Numbered from the stretch's first letter, positions 9,721 through 20,179 are shown. The stretch is 64,000 nt of DNA from Symbiodinium natans (GCA_905221605.1 CAJNDS010002142.1:332501-396500); one strand, 5' to 3'. The notes: generated by a model not told the origin, from the sequence alone. Made by a program: numbers and translations.

Positions 9721-10229
9721 TCACCTTGCACTGCGTCAATGATTGGGCCTTAGAGCTCCCCAGCGCTCCTTGCCAGGTTGGTGCGATGGGCTCGACGCCA
9801 CTTTTCGCTGCTGTGCAGGACAGCACAGTGGTTTGATTTTTGCTCCGCGTTGACGTGTTAGTTCAAGTGGCGCTCGTTCCCCGACTTCGGTCATAAGCAG
9901 AGATTGAATACAGAGTAGTGTTTGTGCTGCTCGCGTTGCACATGTGCAGGCATCTACCCTGCATCGAAGCAACCTGAAGCACGCGCCCTGAGGACGGACA
10001 CCATGAGGCGAGGGGCTCGTCCGGAGGGTCGTGCTTTCAGCCTGCTGCACATTGGGGTCACCGTTGATCTTGTAATCTTGGCTATGGAGCAGTAGCAGTA
10101 GCAACCTTCAGCCTTGAAACCCAAACCACGATCTCTTGGCCCGTCTTGGCCTTGATGTTGTCGAAGAAACGAACGAACCCCTCTTATTCTCCACGTTTCA
10201 AGACCGCCGTTCTATCACTTAATGGAAGT

Positions 10230-10285
10230 CCTGACCCTAAACCCTAAACCCTAAACCCTAAACCCTAAACCCTAAACCCTTAACC
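10230..10285 (+). repeat. CCCTAAA array at intron 3' end
   Basis: Perfect heptamers 20 bp upstream of an ankyrin exon. Confidence 0.9.
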
Positions 10286-10305
10286 CAACTTCAGCCTCGA
10301 GACAG

Positions 10306-10412
10306 GTGGCCCGGTGCCTGCTCAAGGCTGGAGCGGCGGCAGATCACGCACCTCGACCGTCAACCAAGCCTGTTGTCGAAACCGATGCCAAGGAAGATGC
10401 TGGTGCACAGTG
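10306..10412 (+). CDS. Ankyrin-repeat exon with linker
   Basis: CGAGACAG/GTGGCC: the frame reads VARCLLKAGAAADHAPRP, an ankyrin C-terminal half (xxLLxAGAxxd), then a Pro/Lys/Glu linker. It ends at a consensus GTAAGT donor, the best in the window. It sits between CCCTAAA (upstream) and TTTAGGG-derived repeats (downstream). Confidence 0.75.
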
Positions 10413-10420
10413 GTAAGTGG

Positions 10421-10575
10421 TAAGGTTTAGGGTTTGGGCTTTGGGCTTTGGGCTTTGGGCTTTGGGCTTTGGGCTTTGGGCTTTGGGGTTTAGGGTTTAG
10501 GGTTTAGGGTTAACGGTTTAGGGTTCAGGGTTCAGGGTTTAGGGTTTAGGGTTTAGGGTTAACGGTTTAGGGTGT
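10421..10575 (+). repeat. TTTAGGG array with homogenised TTTGGGC block
   Basis: About eight consecutive GGGCTTT units (10433-10487) inside TTTAGGG and TTCAGGG repeats. Confidence 0.9.
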
Positions 10576-10948
10576 AGGGCAAACTCTGTGCCGCAATGAA
10601 GTGTTGGGCTTAGTCTCGTGGTGTCCCGGAACAGCACATGTATCCGTACGGCTGCTGCCGCCTCCGAGATCATCTTTGGGTACTGTTGCCGTAGACGATC
10701 TAAAGTTGCTTTGTTACAAGCCAAGCAAAGCTCTTGCAAAATTTAGGGGTCGGAAAAATTGCTAGTAACATTCTCTTATGGTCCCTGTAACTATACACTT
10801 TAACTACCCCCCCAAAAAAAAACCCTATTCTATTTGTTGAGGCCCCCATATGAGGGTCCTAGAGGTCCTGAGCCTGGCAAGGTGCTCGTGAATGGCGCCT
10901 CCTCTCTCATGCTCGCAGCTCAACTCGGCAGCTCCCTCAGTTCTCTGA

Positions 10949-11070
10949 ACAGGGTTTAGGGTTTAGGGAGGGTTTAGAGTGTAGGGTTGAGGGTTTAGGG
11001 TTTAGGGTTGAGGGTTTAGGGTTTAGGGTTGAGGGTTTAGGGTTGAGGGTTTAGGGTTGAGGGTTTAGGG
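10949..11070 (+). repeat. TTTAGGG/TTGAGGG alternating array
   Basis: GGGTTTAGGGTTGA dimers repeat several times, a 14-bp higher-order pattern. The gap 10576-10948 shows no gene. Confidence 0.85.
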
Positions 11071-11172
11071 GGTCCTCCGTAGTCAGGCAGTTGCAGAATG
11101 GACCTGAGATTCTTCGTAGCGTTGGGGTCGTTAGAGGGGACGGCCTCGGGTGGGAAGCTGCCCCTTGTCCCC

Positions 11173-11270
11173 CTGGTTCTTGGTGGGGAATGAGGGAATG
11201 AGGGCCCTGTGGAATCCCTTAAAGGGTATATACAGGGCCCTCATTCCCTCCTTCCCTACTAAGAGTCCCA
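11173..11270. mobile_element. Foldback element, family M2b
   Basis: GGTTCTTGGTGGGGAATGAGGG...AGGGCCCTCATTCCCTCCTTCCCTACTAAGAG. Long inverted arms flank a TTAAAGGGTATATACAG centre. Relative of the copy at 31938-32029. Confidence 0.85.
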
Positions 11271-11328
11271 TGGGCCCACTCCGCGTAAAGAACTCGGAGC
11301 TGGAAGACTGCGAAAGTTGGAAGTGCAG

Positions 11329-11378
11329 CTGCAGGCGATGTGGAAACTGCCTCGGCCTTGCTGGAAGCGGGCGCGGAG
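11329..11378 (+). CDS. Ankyrin-repeat exon
   Basis: AGTGCAG/CT: the frame reads AGDVETASALLEAGAEVGAT, a textbook ankyrin segment (xGxxxxxxxLLxAGAxV). Probable donor GTGGGG at 11379; element M5 begins only 13 bp later. Flanked by foldback elements rather than telomere-type arrays. Confidence 0.65.
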
Positions 11379-11391
11379 GTGGGGCCACCCT

Positions 11392-11495
11392 ACTATTTGC
11401 TTAAGAACCACAAACAAAATTAAAACAATAATCCCTATATTGCCCTGAAAAGGGATAAGATGCCTTATTTTGGGGGGGTTCTTAAGCAAATAGTA
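11392..11495. mobile_element. Foldback element, family M5
   Basis: ACTATTTGCTTAAGAACC...GGTTCTTAAGCAAATAGTAG are near-perfect inverted ends of about 20 bp. Related copies at 17213-17323 and 36442-36563. Confidence 0.9.
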
Positions 11496-11508
11496 GTTGT
11501 CGAAGGCC

Positions 11509-11588
11509 ACTTGAAGGTTCATGGGTAGTTAGAAGCAGGGTAAAAAGTATGGTATGTATACTTAAAACCTTATGCATCATCCAAGTAA
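11509..11588. mobile_element. Short foldback element, family M1
   Basis: ACTTGAAGGTTCATGGGTAGTTAGAAGCAGGG at the left and CATCCAAGTAAGG at the right; internally deleted. Confidence 0.65.
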
Positions 11589-11761
11589 GGTTTCACGGGT
11601 TTGCAATGCGTTGGCAGGCGTGCATGTTTAGATCATCTTTGGCTCTAAAGCGCTGTCAGGTGTTAAGCAGCATTGCTGTTGGCATGTAAGTCGAAGGTGC
11701 CGCATACCCGTGCCAGCTGCTTTCAAGGAACTTGTGAGCATGTAAATGGTTTTCTCGCCAG

Positions 11762-11835
11762 GTGGACAAAAAGGACCGCGATGGCTCTACTGCTCTGATC
11801 TTGGCTGCCCAAGAAGGCCACGACGAAGCTTGCCT
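11762..11835 (+). CDS. Ankyrin-repeat exon
   Basis: TCGCCAG/GTGGAC: the frame reads VDKKDRDGSTALILAAQEGH, an unmistakable ankyrin core (DxxGxTALxxAAxxGH). The donor is uncertain. The frame stays open to about 11890 but loses protein character after HDEACL. Confidence 0.75.
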
Positions 11836-12389
11836 CAATACGCACTTTGTGAATTCTCTTGCTAGACCCCAAGAGCCCGAAACTCCTTAAATCAGGAATA
11901 TACCTTGAATCATAAGGGTCCCTGACATGTTTTATGATTTGTTCCCCAATTAAGGGGGATTAAGGGCTCTGCGGGGAGCTGCAGCAAATTCTGCTTTGGA
12001 GCACCGAGCTGTCCCAAGCGCTTTTTCTTTAGGAGTTTAGGGTTTTGGGGCTAGTGCCACCCCATAGGTCAAGCCGCAAAAACCCTACCTAAACCAGACA
12101 TCCGGCTTTCAAAGCCCTAACATGATCCCACTAAGCCCTAAATCCCTAAAGCCCCAAGCCTGCATCAAACCCATTTTGACCTAAACCCCCTAAAGCTCTG
12201 TCTAAAGCCTACTTGGAGTTTCATGGGTAATCCCTTAAGCCCTACGGCTCCAGCTATAAGAACCTCCATCCCTCACCCCTGAACCCTCGAGCCCTACGCC
12301 CCATAAACCTTGCTAAACCCTATAAGCACACTATACCCTACAGACTCCTTTAAACCCTACAAGCCATACAAACCCTAGACGCCCTGTAA

Positions 12390-12500
12390 ACCCTGTAAAC
12401 CCTACCCCCTAAACCCCCAACCCCCAACCCCTAAACCCTAAACCCTAAACCCCTAAACCCTAAACCCTAAACCCCCAAACCCTAAACCCTAAACCCTATA
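12390..12500 (+). repeat. CCCTAAA / CCCCTAAA array
   Basis: C-rich array ending just before the acceptor of the exon at 12508. Confidence 0.9.
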
Positions 12501-12507
12501 TACCCAG

Positions 12508-12591
12508 GCCTTGGTGCGCGTGTTGCTGGGCGCCGGGGCCTCCCTGGACCTGGCGCGCCAGGGCTCCAGCGCCCTGGTGGTCGCAGCGCAG
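12508..12591 (+). CDS. Ankyrin-repeat exon, GC donor
   Basis: ATACCCAG/GCCTTG opens an 84-nt exon (28 codons) reading ALVRVLLGAGASLDLARQ..., then SSALVVAAQ. This is one ankyrin repeat junction. It ends GCGCAG/GCTTTCG, so the intron apparently starts with GC, a donor class known from dinoflagellates. TTTAGGG repeats follow from 12607. Confidence 0.75.
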
Positions 12592-12606
12592 GCTTTCGTT
12601 TTTTTT

Positions 12607-13620
12607 TTTGGGTTTAGGGTTTAGGGTTTGGGGTTTAGGGTTCAGGGTTTAGGGTTTAGGGTTCAGGGTTCGGGTTTTCTGGGGTTTCATGGTTTTTTGG
12701 GATGACTAATTCGGGTGCATTTTTTTGGAATAATGGGGTTTAGGTGGGGTTTTTGTGGTTCTGTTTGTTGGGTTACAGGGTTTATAGAGTTTGTAGGGTT
12801 TACAGCCTTCAATGGCTGTGGCTAGGTCGCACCTAGAGCAGCAGCCCACATACCCCTTAGAAGGGACAGGAGCCTTTGTTGGTAGCTTCCCTTTTTATGG
12901 CCGAGCTCGAGAGGCATGGTCTAGAAACGTGATGGCTTTGAGAGGAATCTTGGTGCTGGAAGCTTTCAGGTATACAGCACATTAGGACCCAGTGGCCTTT
13001 CATTCCTGGCTTTGCTATAAACCCCACAGGGTAGGGTAGGGGAACCTGGTAGACACCTGAGATGAACATGCACGGATGCTGATGCGGGTATTGCCTACAA
13101 CCGGGGGGTGCCCCGAATATGTCCCCCAAATTCGATCGTCCTGATGATAGGGACTCCCGACCAGGTACGCCGATTTTCGGACCCGCCACCCCCCCCCCCC
13201 CCCCCCCAGGTATGTTCTCTGTTTGGCAACCTTGTTTTGTGAGCCATATGGCATCCATATATGTTCCTTATACAATTGTACACATGTGAATGCCCTACAG
13301 TAAACATGAATACTAGCAGTCCTCAATATGGACAGAAGTACCTATTATGCTCCCTATTAAGGACTGTTCGTAGAAGGGGGTACATTCCAACCTATGAACC
13401 CTATAAGCCCTATAAACCCTATAAACCCTATAAAACCCTATAAATACCCATAAACCCCATAACCCCATAAACCCCATAGCCCCGCATAAACCCCATAAAC
13501 CCATAAAGCCCTAAACCAGAAACCCCATAAACCGTGATAAGCCCTATTCCAACGTTAAACCCCGCTTGTTGTGCATTGGAAGCCTTGCCTTTCGGTGATG
13601 AGTGGGTGTGAACCTGAGCG
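12607..13620. other. Intron interior, no gene recognised
   Basis: Holds a TTTAGGG array (12607-12675), a 20-nt poly-C (13188-13207) and CCCTATAAA decamer-like repeats (13395-13500). Gly-rich minus frames are read across the poly-C and are not supported. Confidence 0.6.
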
Positions 13621-13624
13621 GTAG

Positions 13625-13674
13625 GCCGGGCATGAGAGCACGGTCGCCGAGCTACTGGCTGCTTGCTCAGCAAG
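13625..13674 (+). CDS. Ankyrin-repeat exon
   Basis: GCGGTAG/GCCGGG: the frame reads AGHESTVAELLAACSA, matching the ankyrin second helix (AGHxxTVxxLLxA). It is immediately followed by a TTTAGGG array whose first GT is the likely donor. Confidence 0.7.
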
Positions 13675-14159
13675 GGTTTAGGGTTTAGGGTTTAGGGTTT
13701 AAGGTTTGGGGTTTAGGGTTTTGGGGCTTAGGGTTTAGGGCTTAGGGTTTAGGGCTAAACCCTCTAACCCAAAAACCCCTTAGGCCCTAAAGAATTCCAA
13801 ACCCTGAGCCCTACAATGTTGCAAGTGTAGGTTGTATGGTTGTATGGTATATGCATTGCTGCAAGGTTGTGGTTGGAGTTTTTGCCATAGCCTCGCAGCG
13901 CGTGAAGACAGGAGCTTCTAGCCGAAGCAGTTCGAGACCTCTCTTTAGAAGCCTTTGCTCTAGGATGCGGCGTTTGGAGAATCTGTACCAAGACGGCCCG
14001 TAGAGCAGGTTTTGGGAGATACCAGAGGTAAATTCCCGTACCAGTAGAGCAGGTCTTTCACCGAGGCCTTCCTCAAGCCACTTAAGCTCCCCTGCCACTT
14101 GAAGCCAAACCCCCTGATCCCCCAGATCCACAAACCTTGCCAGACCCTTGAACTCCTTT

Positions 14160-14240
14160 CCAACCCTAAGCCCTAAACCCTAGGGTTTAGGGTTTAGGGT
14201 TTAGGGTTTAGGGTTTAGGGTTTAGGGTTTAGGGTTTAGG
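14160..14240. repeat. Head-to-head CCCTAAA / TTTAGGG junction
   Basis: AACCCTAAGCCCTAAACCCTAG fuses directly to GGTTTAGGGTTTAGGG with no exon between. The two arrays form a near-perfect palindrome centred near 14183. Confidence 0.9.
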
Positions 14241-14302
14241 GCCAGAAAACCTATGCCCTAAGCCCTAAACTCCTTCCCATTCCCACGAGACTAAGGCAGC
14301 AG

Positions 14303-14363
14303 GCGCTGCTGTGAACCAAGCCCGTGACGATGGCGGTACCGCCTTGATACCTGGCTCTTGTAG
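14303..14363 (+). CDS. Ankyrin-repeat exon
   Basis: GGCAGCAG/GCGCTGCT: the frame reads AAVNQARDDGGTALIPGSC. AAVNxxxDDGxTALI is the ankyrin loop and first helix start. Donor is TGTAG/GTTAAGG, leading into TTGAGGG/TTTAGGG repeats. Confidence 0.6.
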
Positions 14364-14936
14364 GTTAAGGGTTGAGGGTGTAGGGTTTAGGATATTTAGG
14401 GTTGAGAGTTCATATTTAGGGTTTAGGGTTGAGAGTTTAGGGTTTCTAAGTATGCCTAATCTAGGGTTTCAGCTGGGGTGGTTTGGGGTTTAGGTTCGAG
14501 GAACTAAGGGTTCGGGGTCGAGGAGGTTCAGGAGTGGTTACCTCCTAGCCCGAAACTTCCCTAAACCCTAAACCGTTTAGGAGTAGTTACCTTTTAGCCC
14601 TAAACTTTCCCAAGCCCTAAACCCGGATGGATTCAAGGTTCGGGGTTTAGAGAACGGCGTGGATAGTTCTCATGGTTTACGTGGCTTAATGCTTGAAGCT
14701 CAAATGCCGCCACCGTTGCCAGTACCAGAGCCCAGAACTTTCAACTGAAGACAACACGCTGGGAGAGCTCACGGCACCAAGAAACCGCCCGAAAGTGCAG
14801 CAAATCTAAAACCCTGCAAACCCCCGTAGCCCCCAAAACCCTGAAACCTTAAAGCCTCAATATGGGGGCTTACGAAAATAGGGTATCAAACAGTAGCCCC
14901 TTAGAATAAGGACCCCAATCAGGTCCCCCGGAAATC

Positions 14937-15665
14937 CCCAAACCCTAAACCCTAAACCCCAAGCCCTAAGCCCTAAGCCCTAAACCCTAAACCCCAAACC
15001 CCAAACCCCAAACCCCCCAGAGTAGGATGGTACACTGAGGATGTTGGCTGTGCAGGAGGGGCATCGGGGGGTGGTGGAGCAGCTTGGCCTTGAACCGGCT
15101 GCGGAGTCATGAGGCGATTTCCTTTCTGCTCCCTAATTAAGACCCTTCAGGGTTTAGGGTTTAGGGCTTATGTTGCTCAATTAGGGGTATGTGGGCCCAC
15201 TGGATCCCAAACCCGAGCCGAAACCTCAAATGCCCCCCAGCCTTGAGCTTCACCTTAAACCCTAAACCCTAAACCCTAAACCCTAAACCCTAAACCCTAA
15301 ACCCTAAACCCTAAACCCTAAACCCTAAACCCTAAACCCTAAACCCTTCAGACCAAGGAACGAGGACCCAGAGTAGGCCCTTATTCCAACCCCAAAGCCT
15401 TGGCGGCCTGCACCTTGAAGCCCTAGAAGCCCTGAAGCCCTGAAACCCTGCTAGCCTTCAACCCCAATGCTCAAATCCTAAGCCTCGAAACCCTGTAAAC
15501 CCTAAAGCTCCATCCAAGCTAGAACTGCACACCCCTAAACCCCAAACCCTAAACCCTAAACCCCAAGCCCTAAACCCCAATCCCTTTTAGCCCTAAGCCT
15601 AAACCCCAAACCCTTCACCCTAAACCCCAAACCCTAAACCCCAAACCCCAAACCCTAAACCCAAG
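14937..15665 (+). repeat. Cluster of CCCTAAA arrays in one intron
   Basis: Arrays at 14937-15015, 15255-15345 (pure, about 13 units) and 15480-15665 (mixed CCCCAAA/CCCTAAG) surround about 300 bp of unrecognised sequence. All precede the exon at 15675. Confidence 0.85.
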
Positions 15666-15674
15666 AGCCTTCAG

Positions 15675-15767
15675 CTTGAGGCAGCTTCTGTCGGCGGGTG
15701 CTCGCGTCCAGCAACCGGCGGCCAATGGGGCCACGGCGCTTTCGCTGGCTGCGCGGGGGCAGGAGCC
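15675..15767 (+). CDS. Ankyrin-repeat exon
   Basis: GCCTTCAG/C: the frame reads LRQLLSAGARVQQPAANG, then ATALSLAARGQEP, one complete ankyrin boundary (LLxAGAxVxxxxxxGxTALxxAA). Donor GTGTGAG is close to consensus. C-rich array before, TTTAGGG array from 15784. Confidence 0.75.
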
Positions 15768-16129
15768 GTGTGAGCCCAGGGAGCGTTTAGGGTATAGTTT
15801 AGGGTTTAGGGTTTGGGGTTTGGGGTTTAGGGTCTAGGGTTGAGGGTTTAGGGTTTAGGGTTTGGGGTCCATGTGTTAGGTCTTAATTAGGGTTTATACA
15901 GGACAATTGCCTAGTGCACTCTGCAGCCAGGACGTGTTGTACATGCTAGCTGGCACGTCGTGCGGGCAGTCGAATGCCTCGTCATCCCTGAACCCCGAAA
16001 TTCAAAAAGCCCAAACCCTAAACCTTAAATCCTCACGAGAGGTTTTGGGTTGAGGGTGTTTAGGATTTAGGGCTTAACTAAGGTGCAGCATCAAAGCATG
16101 TTTGCCCTGGTCACAAGCCACATTTTCAG

Positions 16130-16173
16130 GACGAAGAGATACTTCGCCTCTTTGCTGAAGAGGATGCCTCAAG
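16130..16173 (+). CDS. Short acidic exon
   Basis: CATTTTCAG/GAC: 44 nt reading DEEILRLFAEEDAS, with a GC donor (AAG/GCATGT). It lies between the ankyrin exons and the coiled-coil exons. Function unknown. Confidence 0.5.
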
Positions 16174-16498
16174 GCATGTTAAAGGGATGGGGACCTTGAT
16201 CCTAGTCCTGCGGTGGAGTTGCAACTTGTCAATGTCTCGAGTTTCAGTGCGGGTTCGTATTGGAGAGGACTTGTCCAGCGCCTTGCTTGCGCGCTCCGAA
16301 ATGATCTGAACCCTGAAGTCCCCAGAACAGTCGCTGAAGCCTTAAACTCGCTAAACCCTATAAACCCCATAACAAGCATAACTCCTGTAGGCACTCCTTG
16401 AAAAAAAAAAGACTACTAACCCCAAGCACGAAACCAGACTACCCTAAACCCGAAACCCTAAACCCTAAACCCTAAACCCTAAACCCCTGTCTCCCAAG

Positions 16499-16561
16499 GC
16501 TGTCTACTCGAGGCGTCGAAGGCCGTGTCACCCGAGGACTTGGACGAGCTGTTCGACGGCG
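16499..16561 (+). CDS. Exon island linking ankyrin and coiled-coil parts
   Basis: CTCCCAAG/GC: the frame reads CLLEASKAVSPEDLDELFDG, helical and acidic, before a GTGGTTG donor. Foldback element M2 begins 12 bp after the donor. C-rich repeats precede it as usual. Confidence 0.6.
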
Positions 16562-16573
16562 GTGGTTGAAAAA

Positions 16574-16734
16574 CTTACTGTTGGTTAGCAGAGAATGAGG
16601 GAATTAAGGCCCCAAAAAGTCCGTAAAGGGTATATATATATATATATATACATATACATGTACATATATATATATATAGGGGCCCTAATTCCCTCATTCC
16701 CTAATTCCCTCATTCCCTGCTTACCAACAGTAAG
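16574..16734. mobile_element. Foldback element, family M2 (best copy)
   Basis: CTTACTGTTGGTTAGCAG...CTGCTTACCAACAGTAAG are near-perfect inverted ends, followed inward by GAATGAGGGAATTA / TAATTCCCTCATTCC. The centre is a (TA)n tract. Non-coding. Confidence 0.95.
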
Positions 16735-16755
16735 AAAAGGAAGCGCTCGCTCTGC

Positions 16756-16868
16756 CTTGGTAGCCCGGTGATACCCTTTTCCCTTTTTGGGGGGGTTCAA
16801 GTTTCCCTTATAAAGTAACCAGCGAAAAAATGGTACCCTGATTGTAATATGGTTCTTGGACTACCAAG
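16756..16868. mobile_element. Foldback element, family M3
   Basis: CTTGGTAGCCCGGTGATACCC...GGTTCTTGGACTACCAAG. Starts 21 bp after the M2 element ends. Relatives at 24703, 26106 and 28250. Confidence 0.8.
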
Positions 16869-17212
16869 TTGCTCAAGTGTCTTGATGGTTTGCTGGTGCC
16901 TCCCCTTTTGACTCTTTTGCTCGTAGCAAATGTGCCTGTGGCTGCGCTGCGTTATGCTTGCAAGCCGGCGTCTAGCACATGAAGCCCTAAACCTCGAGTT
17001 GCTGTGGCTGCAGACACTTCTATACCGGGCCGCGAGACACGACACTAGGGTTTGGAGCATGTGGGTTGATACTAAGTTCGTTGGAAGTAGCGAACCCTAA
17101 GCCCTAGGCCTTTCAGAGGCTTAACGACCTTGCGCTCAGTAAGTAGCGTAGGCGCACTTCGTCGAATATGCGGAAAGGGGCCGAAGTCCCCAGCTGTGAA
17201 CCATGAACCTTC

Positions 17213-17323
17213 ACTACAATTTGCTTAAGAGTCCCCCCAAAACATCAACAAGATAAGAACCCCTATAGTACCCTTATAAGGACTTGTTTGTAGATTTTGG
17301 TGGGTTCTTAATCAAGTCGTAGT
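17213..17323. mobile_element. Foldback element, family M5
   Basis: ACTACAATTTGCTTAAGAGTCCCCC...GGGTTCTTAATCAAGTCGTAGT; diverged relative of the element at 11392. The stretch 16870-17560 shows no gene apart from it. Confidence 0.8.
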
Positions 17324-17681
17324 TCGGGCCTGGACATGAACAGACACCTTGGTTGGGGGGGGGGGGATTCCGCACTGGCATCCGATTCGGGGATCCCTTT
17401 GTCAGCACCTCAGACCCCAAACACAAAACTCAAAGCCTATGGACCCCAAGCTTTGCTGTAAGAGGCGTCTAACAGTGGGAGGGAAGCCCAAAATTTAAAC
17501 CCTTGACCCGACACCCAAAACCCTACACCCTACACCCCAAACCCCAAACCCCCAACCCCGAACCCCAAGCCCTAAGCCCTAAACCGGAAACCCCGACCCT
17601 GTTTTACCCTAAACCCTGAACTCTGAACTCTAAACCCTAAACCCTAAACCCTAAACCCTATTCCACCTTGTTAGCAAAAAG

Positions 17682-17767
17682 AGGTCGCGGCCCGCTCCGT
17701 GGATGCCAGGCGGCATCTCGAGGAGCAAGTGCGGAGCCCAGCGGGGGCCGAGGAAGCCCTGGCCTGG
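17682..17767 (+). CDS. Coiled-coil exon
   Basis: GCAAAAAG/AG: the frame reads VAARSVDARRHLEEQVRS, charged and helical, ending at GCCTGG/GTTTAGGG, where a TTTAGGG array starts. CCCTAAA array upstream. First of about fifteen similar helical exons up to 31.6 kb. Confidence 0.6.
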
Positions 17768-17894
17768 GTTTAGGGTTTAGGGTTTAGGGTTTAGGGTTTA
17801 GGGTTTAGGGTTTCGGGTTTAGGGTTTAGGCTTCCGAAGTTGACTGCGGCATGCAAGAGCCTACAAGCCCTTCGTCTTCGTCTTCTGTGCTCAG

Positions 17895-17960
17895 GAAGCT
17901 TCAGCCCAGCAGTTGCACGCCATCGACCTTGAGAGGACCGACATTGTCATGGCCCTGGAG
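17895..17960 (+). CDS. Coiled-coil exon with donor formed by TTTAGGG repeat
   Basis: GTGCTCAG/GAA opens exactly 22 codons reading EASAQQLHAIDLERTDIVM..., ending CTGGAG/GTTTAGGGTTTAGGG. The 5' splice site is the junction between exon and telomere-type repeat. Confidence 0.7.
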
Positions 17961-18894
17961 GTTTAGGGTTTAGGGTTTAGGGTTTAGGGTTTGGGGTTTA
18001 GGGTTTAGGGTTAGGGGTTTAGGGTCTACTGTATTCATTGCCGGCTGGTGGTCCTCAGACGTTTTGCCACGCAGGTTCGGTTTACAAGGGACGTAGAGCT
18101 TTCGATTGTGAAAGAGGTTTCCCAGGAGGGCTAAAAACAGCAGAGACGTATGTATGGGATCTGGGTTGAGGGTTTAGGCTTTTAGGGTTTAGGGTTTAGG
18201 GTTTAAGTACTTGAGCCCCACAGCCCAAAACCCTCCCAGGCACGTCTGCACGAGCACGTCTGCCTCCAGACGCGAGAGCACGAGGCGCCCACTCTATCAT
18301 GAAAAAGCCTCCCCTGCATTCTGTGTCTCACCTTTGTCTTCTTGTACCAGGGTATTCGGGTTTCGGGTTTGGGGTTCAGGGTTTAGGGTTTAGGGTGTAC
18401 GGTTTAGTAGGTTTAGGGTTGAGGGTACTCGAGGATGAACGCCCACACTTGCCATGCTCCTCACTGTCTGTGGATGTTACGCAGCACATGAGTATAGAGG
18501 TTGGCGTCCCAACATGAGGTGTCGAATTTTGTCAAACCCAGGTTCCGTTACGCGGTGCCCGTTATCATACGGCCCGTGATATTTTGGATGCCAGCCCAGG
18601 TACCCTAAATCGTAAACCAACCCTAAACCCCAAGGAGGGACCCTAAACCCTAATTACAACCCCCGGTTACCCTTCCCCCCCTTGACCCTGTAACGATATT
18701 GCCCCTAAACCCCAAATCCTAAACCCACCCCTAAACCCCTCAAAAGGGAGCCTTAGGGGCGAACCCGAAACCCTCAACTTCCTAAACTTCCTAAACTCCT
18801 AAACTCCGCGTCCGTGTCAACCCTGCACCCTGAACTCCAAACCCTATAAACCCTAAACCCTAAACTCTGAACCCTAAACTCATAGGCGTTGCAG

Positions 18895-18999
18895 AGCTGA
18901 CCAGGTGGCGCTCGAGCGTTTGCAACACGAGCGCGAGCTCGCCAAGCGCGCTGCGGGCCGGGGGGCCCCAGCGAGAGGAACTCCAGGAGGGCCATTTGG
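18895..18999 (+). CDS. Coiled-coil exon
   Basis: CGTTGCAG/A: the frame reads ADQVALERLQHERELAKR, strongly heptad-like, then a Gly/Pro-rich end. Donor GTTTAGGG. The 900 bp before it (18000-18890) contain G-rich then C-rich arrays and no supported gene. Confidence 0.65.
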
Positions 19000-19804
19000 G
19001 TTTAGGGTTTTGGTTTATAGGGCAGGGTTTGGGGTTTGGGGTTTTGGGTACAGGGTTGAGGGTTTTGGGTTTTGGGTTTAGGGTTTAGGGTCGAGTTGAG
19101 GGTCCATAGGGTTTATCAAGAATATGCATGTGTGTGTGTGTGTTTACGTATACTCATAAAGTCATATGGTTTTGAGAGGGTTCAGGATGTGTGGTGCATG
19201 GTTTGGGCTAAACGGCCTTTGCCGGAGAATCCTGCACTTCGGTTGAAATCTGGAACCTTGTAGAAGCAACCGCTAAACTCGGCTTGTAGAAGCAACCCCT
19301 AAGCCCGGCTGATGGAGTGTACGGAATGGAGGGGTCGAATGTTTGTTGCACGGCTCGTCTGAGCAAAAGGCTCCAGTATGCTAGACCTCCACGTAAGGAG
19401 GGTTGAGGGTTTCGGTGGACCCTCAATCTGCCAGTGCCCCTTAACTTTGTGGTACTTTGCTGTAACTTTAGATCCTTACCTTTTTTGGGTTTCTTGGGTT
19501 TCTTATTAAGGCAGCTTAAGGTTTAATTTATAGCTACCCTCCTGAGTGCAGCCAAGTTAAGAAGCCAGCAGTCCAGTGCCTGGATGTCAGTCCCTGGAAG
19601 TGAGGTGTGATACTCTAGCTCAAGAATTCGACCCGAAACTCTGTGAGTTTGGTCACAGATAGGTGTAAGAGCCGACAAATGCCCAAGCGAGCAAAACGAA
19701 ACCCCAGAAGAAACCTGAGCCACATGGGCATTCCCTAATCTAGAAAGAAGCAATGACCCCTCATGGACCCCAAAGCCTACAGCACTTCTCAAGGTACCCC
19801 GAAT

Positions 19805-19960
19805 TCTCGGACCCTAAACCCTAAACCCCAAACCCTAAACCCCAAACCCTAAACCCCAAACCCTAAACCCCAAACCCTAAACCCCAAACCCTAAACCTAT
19901 TCATCGTATCCACCCTAGACCCAAAACCCTAAACCCTAAACCCTAAACCCTAAACCCCTG
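19805..19960 (+). repeat. Alternating CCCTAAA/CCCCAAA 14-mer array
   Basis: ACCCTAAACCCCAA repeats about six times (19812-19890), then pure CCCTAAA units follow: a dimeric higher-order form of the heptamer. Confidence 0.9.
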
Positions 19961-19973
19961 ATTTCTAGCCCAG

Positions 19974-20038
19974 GCGAGCTTGCGAAGGAGATCCGGCGCA
20001 TCAAGGGCCTGGAGGCGCGCCCTGAGGGAATAGTGGAG
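19974..20038 (+). CDS. Coiled-coil exon
   Basis: GCCCAG/GC: the frame reads ELAKEIRRIKGLEARPEGIV, ending GTGGAG/GTTTAGGG. CCCTAAA directly upstream. Confidence 0.65.
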
Positions 20039-20110
20039 GTTTAGGGTTTAGGATTTAGGGTTTAGGGTTTAGTGTACAGTAGTTTTGAATGTACGATCTT
20101 GGCTGAGCAG

Positions 20111-20179
20111 GATTCTTGGCACGGTCGCGCGGAGCAATGCCAGCTTGACGTGCAGGTCATGCAGGACGCAGCTGCCTCC
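20111..20179 (+). CDS. Helical exon
   Basis: GCTGAGCAG/GAT opens 23 codons reading DSWHGRAEQCQLDVQVMQ..., with a GTTTCTAAACCC donor. The following intron begins with C-rich rather than G-rich repeats, an exception to the general polarity. Confidence 0.55.
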
